Source: Candidatus Bilophila faecipullorum | Lineage (GTDB): Bacteria; Desulfobacterota; Desulfovibrionia; Desulfovibrionales; Desulfovibrionaceae | Length of the DNA stretch: 62,085 nucleotides | NCBI GenBank assembly: GCA_944326695.1 | Contig: CALVEZ010000021.1 | Span: 1 to 62,085 of the forward strand | Reading direction: 5' to 3' | In this document: positions 26,903-34,900 of the stretch, one piece after another | How the letters are laid out: every line of letters starts with the position of its first letter | How positions within the stretch are numbered: the stretch's first letter is position 1 | Program-made: the position numbers and the translations under genes | Notes under the pieces: model-generated | Seen by the model: the letters and a program-made list of their open reading frames with translations, nothing else | Told to the model about the DNA's origin: nothing | The model's database searches: none

Positions 26903-26921
26903 TTTATCATAATATGATAAA
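26903..26921. promoter_or_regulatory. Palindromic operator TTTATCAT-AAT-ATGATAAA
   Basis: The 19-bp palindrome sits in an AT-rich island in otherwise GC-rich DNA. It overlaps likely -10 sequences (TATGAT on the minus strand), about 46-64 bp upstream of the racemase start. It is the natural candidate for binding by the IclR-family regulator encoded upstream. Confidence 0.6.
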
Positions 26922-27285
26922 CATATTATATTATGGATCGGAAGTAGCGGTTTTAGAGGTCCCCGTCAAGCCTTGCGGCGGGATCGTGTGCCGATTCGGG
27001 CGATTTTTCTGGAGATATGGGGCTCGATGGGAGGCGCTCCCCCAAAACGGCGCAGGGACGCCCGACGTCCGGCAAGGCCGCAGACGCTGCGGCAAAAGGA
27101 CTGGCAAGAGGAAGGGAAGACGCCCCTTGCGGCGCGCAGGGAGGGGCCGCATGGCCGCTGAGGGTGTGCAGGTGTACTACGCCCATAGCGGCGCGGGGAG
27201 GGTGGGAAAGAAAGCTGGAAACGGGTGGTAAAGAAAACGCCGGGCCGGAAGCTTTCTTTCAGTGCGGCGTATGAGGGGGGAGAGC

Positions 27286-27372
27286 CCCTCCGCCTTGGTG
27301 CAGGGAGCAACCCGAGCGCGCCGGGGCCAACGCCGCCGCCGTCAACCCTCCGCCTTGGTGCAGGGCGCAACC
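27286..27372. repeat. 27-nt direct repeat pair, 60-bp pitch
   Basis: CCCTCCGCCTTGGTGCAGGG followed by MGCAACC occurs at 27286-27312 and 27346-27372 with 26 of 27 bases identical. The 33-bp interval is unrelated. Confidence 0.8.
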
Positions 27373-27524
27373 GCCGATCAGGGCCGCGCGTGAAGGAGGA
27401 GAGCCCAAGGCGCAGCCCGCGCCCATGCCTCCCCGGACCGTTACTGCGTGCAAGGGTGGGGAAGCCGGGCCTTGCCGGGCTGCGGCGTGTTGCGCGGCCT
27501 TGCTCCACGGGGAGGCGCGCAGGC

Positions 27525-27564
27525 TTCCTTCCTTCCTTCCTTCCTTCCTTCCTTCCTTCCTTCC
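27525..27564. repeat. (TTCC)10 tetranucleotide microsatellite
   Basis: Ten uninterrupted TTCC units. It lies between the 3' end of the IclR gene and the racemase operon promoter, about 600 bp upstream of the latter. No real gene spans it that I can support. Confidence 0.95.
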
Positions 27565-27574
27565 TCCTCGCGGG

Positions 27575-27653
27575 GGGTGAAGCACACGCCGCGCCACGTG
27601 TTGTACCTGAAGCAGCGGTGTCCGCTTCTGGGACGGGTGAAGCGCACGCCGCG
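27575..27653. repeat. 19-nt direct repeat pair, 60-bp pitch
   Basis: GGGTGAAGCRCACGCCGCG occurs at 27575-27593 and 27635-27653 with 18 of 19 bases identical. Confidence 0.7.
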
Positions 27654-27732
27654 TCAGGAGTACGCGGCGTTTACGGCGTAAAGCGGAGGGGGGCCGCTTT
27701 CGGACGCGGCGGCTGAGAGGGCCAAAGGAGGA

Positions 27733-28482
27733 TCAGAAGAGGAGGGACTCTTTCAGTTCGCGGACGATAAAAGCCTCATCCCGCTCCCATTGCTCGGAGC
27801 GCATGGCGTCGACGGCGATGCTGCCGATGACCTCGTCGCCCATGCGCAGGGCGTGCGAGACGCCGATGGTGCCCTTGAGCAGCATGTCGGAGGAAGCGGC
27901 GTAGCCCTGCCGCCGGGCCTGTTCGAGAAAGCGGCGCAAGGCCGTGAAATCCGTCTGGAGCACCCAGCGGATTTCTTCCTCGTTGCGGGCGAGGATGGCT
28001 TCGGCTTCCTCTTCCGGCAGGGCGGCGAGGATAGAGAGGGTGGCCGAGCCCATGCCAAGCGGGCGGCGGTCCCCCACCTTGTTGAGGTAGATTTGGATGG
28101 GGTTCCAGCCGTCGACACGCTGCACGCACACGGCGTCGTAGCCGCGCCGGGCGTAGAGGATGGTCGGATAGCCGAAGCGCCGTGAAAGCCGTTCGGCCAG
28201 CGGCGTGAAACGGGAGCGGATGTAGCCGCCGAGGTTCTGTTTGGGGTTGATCAGACACCCCTCGCCGATATGGTATTTCTTGGTGACGGGATCGCAGGCC
28301 ACGAAGTTGCGCTGGCGCAGCACGGCGAGGAGGCGGTGGACCGTGGCGAGGGGGATGTCGAGCGCCGAGCTCAGTTCCTTGGGCGAAATCATCTGATCCC
28401 CGCGCTGGATGACCGCCTCCAGAATGTTGAGTACGCGGTAGACGCTTTGTGCGCCCTTGATGGGCTGTTCCTGTGAATCCAT
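27733..28482 (-). CDS. IclR-family transcriptional regulator
   Basis: The 249-residue protein starts at the ATG at 28482 (AAGGA six bases upstream). The first 80 residues are the IclR winged helix (SVYRVLNILEAVIQRGD, then P-L-A-T-V-H-R-L-L). The rest is the GAF-like effector domain (Y-D-A-V-C-V-Q-R, R-R-P-L-G-M-G-S, YAASSDMLLKGTIGVSHAL, VIGSIAVDAMRSEQW). Members bind pathway intermediates and control the neighbouring catabolic operon. Here that is most likely the racemase-RidA-dehydrogenase-symporter operon on the same strand, through the palindrome at 26903. Confidence 0.9.
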   Translation of the reverse strand: MDSQEQPIKGAQSVYRVLNILEAVIQRGDQMISPKELSSALDIPLATVHRLLAVLRQRNFVACDPVTKKYHIGEGCLINPKQNLGGYIRSRFTPLAERLSRRFGYPTILYARRGYDAVCVQRVDGWNPIQIYLNKVGDRRPLGMGSATLSILAALPEEEAEAILARNEEEIRWVLQTDFTALRRFLEQARRQGYAASSDMLLKGTIGVSHALRMGDEVIGSIAVDAMRSEQWERDEAFIVRELKESLLF

Positions 28483-28639
28483 CGGATGTCCTTTGTACGG
28501 AAAACCCGCGCTGCGGAAAACCGCGGGCGGGAACGTCCGCCCCCTGCCGGGGAAATGGCGCGCCTGCCCCGGCAAAGGCCGTGTTGCTGCTTTTTTCGGC
28601 GTCCTCGCCGGAGCGCCGCGAATCGGGACGGTGGCCTCC

Positions 28640-28840
28640 GCCCCGCGCGTCTTTGGCGCGCACCAGTGAAGAGGCTTCTTTTTGGGGGAAGACGGCCTTC
28701 CCCGCGCGTGTCTTCTGTGCGGACGGCACGCTGTGCACGAAGTTGAGCTTTGGGGGACGCCGCCCTGCACGTCTTCGGTGCGAACCCTGCCCGCACGGGA
28801 CGGCGCGCCACTTTAAAACTCCGCGCGTCTCCGGCGCGGA
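28640..28840. repeat. Four related hairpin-like units, pitch about 56-61 bp
   Basis: CCCCGCGCGTCTTTGGCGCG (28641), CCCGCGCGTGTCTTCTGTGC (28701), CCCTGCACGTCTTCGGTGCG (28763) and TCCGCGCGTCTCCGGCGCGG (28820) share one plan: a GC-rich palindrome around GTCTT. The GTCT cores lie at 28649, 28710, 28771 and 28827. The rest of the 498 bp (28483-28980) upstream of the IclR gene shows no gene. Confidence 0.55.
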
Positions 28841-28980
28841 CAGCCGCCGCAGCGTCTGGAATACGGCATCCAAGGGGAAAAGGGCAAGCTTTTTGTTCCG
28901 TTGCGAAGAGCTTCCGGGGTGGCGCGCACAAAGGCGCTCCCCGAATCCTCAGGGAGCGCCTTTCCGCGGTGGGGGGACGG

Positions 28981-31900
28981 TTAGCTGAGAGGGATGGCGT
29001 TGAGCCGCATTTCCACGCGATGCTCGGCCCCGTCGTCGGCCAGCGGTACGCTCGCGCCGCCCTGAACCCGTCCGTCCAGCATGACGAAGGGCGGGCCGTC
29101 CGGTCCGGCGCTCTGCTGGATATGGATATGGTAGAGGGAGGAGCCGTGGCGGTAGTCCAGCGTGACCTCGCCCCAGTCGGCGGGCAGGAGCGGCGCCAGC
29201 GTCAGCCTGTCGCCGTGGACCCGCAGGCCGAGGAGGGATTCAAGGTACAGCCGGTAGAGCCAGCCCGCCGCCCCGGTGTACCAGCTCCAGCCGCCCCGTC
29301 CCTCGTGCGGGGGCACGGCGTAGACATCGGCGGAAACGACGTAGGGCTCGACCTTGTAGATGCCCGTTTCCCCGCGGCTGTCGCCGTGGCTGATGGGGTT
29401 GATCATGCGGGCCAGCTCCCACGCGCGGGCCTTGTCCCCGAGCGCGGCGAAGGCCATCGCCGCCCACACGGCGGCATGGGTGTACTGGCCGCCGTTCTCC
29501 CGCACGCCGGGCACGTAGCCCTTGATGTAGCCCGGATCGTGTGCGGTCTTGTCGAAGGGCGGGGTCAAAAGCTGCACGAGCCCGAGATCGCGGCGTACGA
29601 GATGCGCATCCAGCGCTTCGAGGGCCGTGCGCTGCCGCCAGTCCGGGGCGGCCCCGGAAAGGACCGACCAGCTTTGCGAAATGGAGTCGATGCGGCATTC
29701 CTCGTTTGAGGAGGAGCCGAGTGGGGAACCGTCGTCGAAGTAGGCGCGGCGGTACCAGCCGCCGTCCCAGCCGTGCGCGTCAAGCTGCTCGCGCAGCGTG
29801 GCGGCCTCGCTTTCGCAGCGCAGGGCGAAGGCTTCGTCTCCCCGGGCGCGGGCCACGTGCGGAAAGCGCGTCAGGACGGTGTAGAGGAAAAAGCCCAGCC
29901 AGACGCTTTCGCCCTTGCCGCCGATGCCCACCCGGTCCATGCCGTCATTCCAGTCGCCGCTCCCCATGAGCGGGAGGCCGTGCTCACCGAAACGCAGGCC
30001 GTGTTCGATGGCCCGCACGCAATGCCGGTAGAGGGGCTCCTCAAGCTGCGAACGGGCGGGCTGGTCATAGAGGGCTTCTTCCTCGGCGTTGAGGCGGCGC
30101 ATCTCGATGTAGGTCACCGGCTCGTCGAGGATGCCCCAATCGTCGGTGATGCGCACGTAGCGCTCCACGGCCAGCGGCAGCCAGAGGTAGTCGTCCGAGC
30201 AGCGCGTGCGCACCCCGCGATCCAGCGGCGGATGCCACCAGTGCTGGACGTCGCCTTCCGGGAACTGGTGGGCCGCGCAGCGCAGCAGATGTTCGCGCAC
30301 CCGTTGCGGGTCGGCGTAGAGCATGGCGAGGGCGTCCTGCAACTGGTCGCGGAAGCCGAAGGCCCCGCCGGACTGGTAATAGCCGCTGCGGGCGAGGAAG
30401 CGGCTGGAGATGACCTGATAGAGAAGCCAGCCGTTGAGCATGACGTCGCAGGCGGCATCGGGCGTCTTCACCCGCACCGTGCCAAGGATGTCCCGCCAGA
30501 AGGCGCGCACCCGTTCCAGTTCGTCCCACGCCTCGCGGACATCCGCGAAACGCCGGGCCAGCGCCGCGGCCTCTTCTTCGCCGTCCGCCGCGCCGAGCAC
30601 GAAGACGAGTTCCCGCGACTCGCCCTCGGCCAGCCCGAAGCCCGTCTGGATGCTGGCGCAGGGATCGAAACCCGCCCCGGTGCGGCCCGAGAGGCAGGTG
30701 CGCCGCAGGGCCGCCGGAGCGGACAAATCCCCGTTGCGGCCGATAAATTCCGTCCGGTCGCAACTGATGGTGCGTACGTGCGCGTCCACGTCGAAGAAGG
30801 CCACCCGGCCCGGGAAGTCGGTGGTGTAGGCGTTGCGCGCGAAGATGGTCCCGGTGTTGGGATCGGACTGGGTCAGCACGTGCATGGCGGTCTGGGGCCG
30901 CCGTTCCCCGAGCACCCATTCCGCATAGCCCGTGGCGGTCAGGGTGCGCGGACGGCCGGAGAGGTTCTCCACCCGCAGCACGGAGAGCTTGACCGGGGCT
31001 TCGGCGGCGACGAAGACCGTGAGGCGGCTGCGGATGCCGTCCTCGACGTGTTCGTAGACGCTGTAACCGAAGCCGTGCCGGATGCGGTAGCTTCCCTTCC
31101 CGCGCCGGGGCAGGGGCGTGGGCGACCAGCTTTGGCCCGTGGCCTCGTCGCGCAGGTAGAGGGCCTCGCCCGAGGCATCGGTGACGGGATCGTTGAGCCA
31201 CGGCGTCAGCCGGAAGGCCTGCGCGTTCTCCTTCCACGTGTACACGCCGCCGCCGTCCGAGACGATGGTCCCGAAACCCTCGTTGGCGAGCACGTTGCAC
31301 CACGGGGCGGGCACGTTTTGGCCGGGGCGCAGGGTGATCACGTATTCCGTGCCGTCCGGCGTGAAGCCGCCCGCGCCGTTGGCGAAGAGCAGCCGTTCTT
31401 CCGGGAATTCGGGCTGCGCCACGTCCCGGGCCGATTCCGGGGCCGGGCTCATGTGCGGGCACAGGCCGGGCATCCACGCCCCGGCCCGGCGGCGGTAGAC
31501 CTGCTCGGAGAGCGTCCCGGCGGCGTCGCTGACGATGAGCCGGGCCACGCTTTCGATGAGGGTGCGGTCCTCCGGCGAGAGGCGTTGGGCCGCACGTACG
31601 AAAATGCCGCCGGGCGAATCCATAAGATGCCCCTCATGCCCCGCCGGGACAGCGCTCATGATCAGATCGTGCAGGTTTTGCCGGTAGCCCGCGTGGTCCT
31701 CGTTCCAGATCACGAGGTCGGCCATGAGCCCCTTGCGCCGCCAGTAGGCGTGCGCCTTGACCATCTGGAGGACCAGCTCGATGTTGGCGGAATCCGCGAT
31801 CTTGAGCAGCACCACCGGGTAGTCGCCGGAAATGGATTGCCCCCACAGCCCGGACTGGCCCCGCGTGTTGGCGCGCAGCACGGCGGCGTTGGCGCGCAGG

Positions 31901-34900
31901 GCGGCGTTGGCGTAGAGGATGAAGGAGGCCATCTGCTCGAAGAGGTGGGCCTCGAAGAGATCGGCGTTGAAATGGTGCAGCAGCACCTGGCTGTGCGTCC
32001 ACGCCAGATCGAAAACGCGGTCGGCCAGATGGCGGTCGCGGTACTTGTCCACGAGGGCGAGGCAGGCTTCCCGCGTTTCGCCCACGCCGGTCACGAGATC
32101 GAGCACGGCGCTTTCCCCGGGGTTCAGGGCCACGCGGCAGCGGATGGAGACGATGGGGTCGAGCACCGTCCCGGCCGTGCCGGAGAGGAGGCCCTTCCCG
32201 CCGTCGCCGTCAAGAGCGGCGGGATCGGCCAGCGTCCTGCCCCGTCCGATGAAGCGGGCGCGGTCGGTCTCGTAGGAGACGGACTCCACGTCCCCGCCGT
32301 GCGCGGCCAGCAGGTGGAAGAGGTAGAGCCGGGATTCCTCCGCCGAGCGGGGCCGCCGCGTGCACAGGATGGCCTGCGCCTGCGGCACGATTTCCGTCTG
32401 CACGAAGAGCTTGCTGAAGGCCGGATGCTGCGCGTCGCTGCCGGGCGCGGCCAGCACGACCTCGCCGTAGCTCGTCACTTCGAGGGTGCGGCGTTCGCGG
32501 CCGTGGTTGGTGAGGTGCACACGGCGCAGCTCGATGTCGTCCTCGGGCGAGACCACGATTTCGGTATGGGCGTCGTAGCCCCGGCAGCGGACGCGGAATT
32601 CCGCCCGCGCCTCGCTGAAGATGGCTTCATAGGCGTCCACGGCGCGGCGCACGGGCTGGTGCGCGGCGGACCAGAAATCGCCCGTGGCCACGTCGCGCAG
32701 GTAGCAGAACTGCCCCCAGCAGTCGCGCGTGGGGTCCTCGTGCCAGCGGGTCACGGCAAGCTGGCGGAAACGGCTGTAGCCGCCGCCCGCGCTGCTGACC
32801 ATGACGTGGTAGCGCCCGTTGGACAGCAATTGCACGGCGGGCGGCGTCACATCCGTTTTCGTGAAGACGCGCAGCTTGTTTTCCACGGCCCGCACCGTGC
32901 CTTCCGTTGCCGTGGCCGTCAGGTAGCGCCCGTTGTGCAGATAGTCGGGCGCGGTGAGCGGCATCCGCTCCTCAAGCAGCAGCTTGGTGGACTGCAAGGC
33001 GGGATCGGCCAGAAAACGCCGCTGCATGGGGCCTTCGCGCAGCACGCTGAGCAGCGAAAGGAGGCTCATGCCCTGATGGTGGGCCATAAAGGAGTAGATG
33101 ATCGCCGCGTCCGTGCCGCGCGGCAGGCGCAGGGGCGTGCAGTCGAGGGCTTCGTAGAGCCCGAAACGGCCCCCGAGCCCGCGTGAGGCCAACACGTGCA
33201 GGTTCCTGCACGCCGCATCCGGTTCCACCATGAGGGCCAGCGCGGTGGCGTAGGGCGCGATCACAGCGTCCTCGCCGAGGCCCCGCCGCAGGCCGAGGCC
33301 CGGCACGCCGAAGGCCCGGTACTGGTAGTTGAGGTCGCGGTCCTGTACGTTGTAGGCGGATTCGGAAACGCCCCACGGCAGACCCGTCTCGCGCCCGTAT
33401 TCAATCTGGCGCGCCACCGCCCCGCGGCAGGCTTCGTCGAGGAGGGTGCGCTCACAGCTCGGCATGACCAGCATGGGCATGAGGTATTCGAACATGGAGC
33501 CCGACCACGAGAGCAGAGTGGGCGTGCCGTTGTTGGCGGTGAGCAGCCGCCCGAGCGCGAACCAGCTTTCCTGCGGGAGCTGCCCCTGTGCGATGGCTAC
33601 GAAATAGGTGAGCCGCACTTCGGAGGCCAGCAGATCGTAATAGCTGGCGTCGAGGCGTTGTTCCTGCACGTTGTAGCCGATGGACAGCAGTTCGCGCTGC
33701 GCATCGTAGAGAAAGCCAAAATCCATGCTGGCCATGTCCGCGGCCCGTTCCGCGAGGCTGCGGCAGGCTTCCGTGAGCGCGGCGGCGCGTTCCCGCGCGG
33801 ACCGGGCCTTTTCCCGCATTTCTTCGGGCAGGGAGTCCGGGTCCGCCTCCGCGAGGCGGCGCAGGGTGGGCAGCAGAAGATCGTCGGGCGCGCCGTCCGG
33901 CAGGGCGAAGGCCTCGAAGCCCGCGGCCACGTCGCGGCACTGGGCGATAAGGGCCTCGAACCAGAAGGCCTCGTCGCCGTCCGGGTCGGGCGCGCAGGCA
34001 TCGCGGGCCGCTTCCGCCGCATCCGCGATCCGGGCCGCGACCTCGGCGGCTTCGTGGAGGGAGGCGAAGGAGGCTCCCCGCGCTTCGGCAAGGGCCCGAT
34101 CAAGGCGTTGCCGCGCCTCCCGGCCCGCGCGGGGCGGTTCGGGCAGCATCGCGGCGGCGTCGGCCAGCCCCTCGAAGCGGCGGGGATCGAAAAGCGGCTC
34201 GTCGGGCAGGTCGAGCAGGGCCTGACGCAGGACAAGGAGGTGTCCGGCAAGGTTGCCGCTGTCCACGGTGGAAACGTAGTGCGGATGGAGCGGGAGGAGG
34301 GTGCGGGTGTCGTACCAGTTGTAGAAGTGCCCCCGGTGGCGTTCGAGCCCGGCGAGGGTGCTGAACATGTTCTCCAGCCGTTCCACGAGCCGTCCCGCGC
34401 TCAGGTAGCCCAGATCGTAGGCCGCCGCGTGCGCGAGCAGGGCCAGCCCGATGTTGGTGGGCGAGGTGCGGTGGGCCACGATGAGGCGCGGATGGGTGCG
34501 GATGTTGTCGGGCGGGAGCCAGTTGTCCTCGGGGCCGACGTACTGGTCGAAGAAGGCCCATGTCTTGCGCGCCAGCCCGTGCAGCAGGCCGAGGTCCTCC
34601 CCGGAGGGCGCGAAGGCGTGCCGGGCGCGGGGCAGGCAGAGGTAGGCCGCGAGCGCCGGGGAGAGCAGCCACGCCAGCGCGAAGGGCAGGGCGGCGGGGA
34701 GGGCTTCGGGCGCGGCGAAGGGCAGCAGGACGGCCACGGCGAGGCCGAGGGCGGGCGAGACGGCCATGAGGCGGTAGAGTCCGGCGGCGTCGCGGGGCGA
34801 GGTGCGTTCCACGTCGCCCGAAGGGTTCCACTGGAGCAGGTGGCGCTTGCTCACGCGCAGCCGCCACAGCGTGCGCAGCACGGCGTCCGTGCTGTAAAGC

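Larger units (their letters stand above)
26922..27732. other. 811-bp upstream region of the catabolic operon, repeat-rich
   Basis: No convincing gene lies here, despite open frames in several phases created by GC bias and by the TTCC tract. It contains two pairs of direct repeats with 60-bp pitch and a (TTCC)10 microsatellite, each listed separately. Confidence 0.5.

Noticed and set aside
27225..27716. Frames spanning the TTCC tract (Phe-Leu-Pro-Ser or Lys-Glu-Gly-Arg repeats)
   Set aside because: No ribosome-binding site, no recognisable protein outside the tract, and competing frames on both strands; kept only as a microsatellite.
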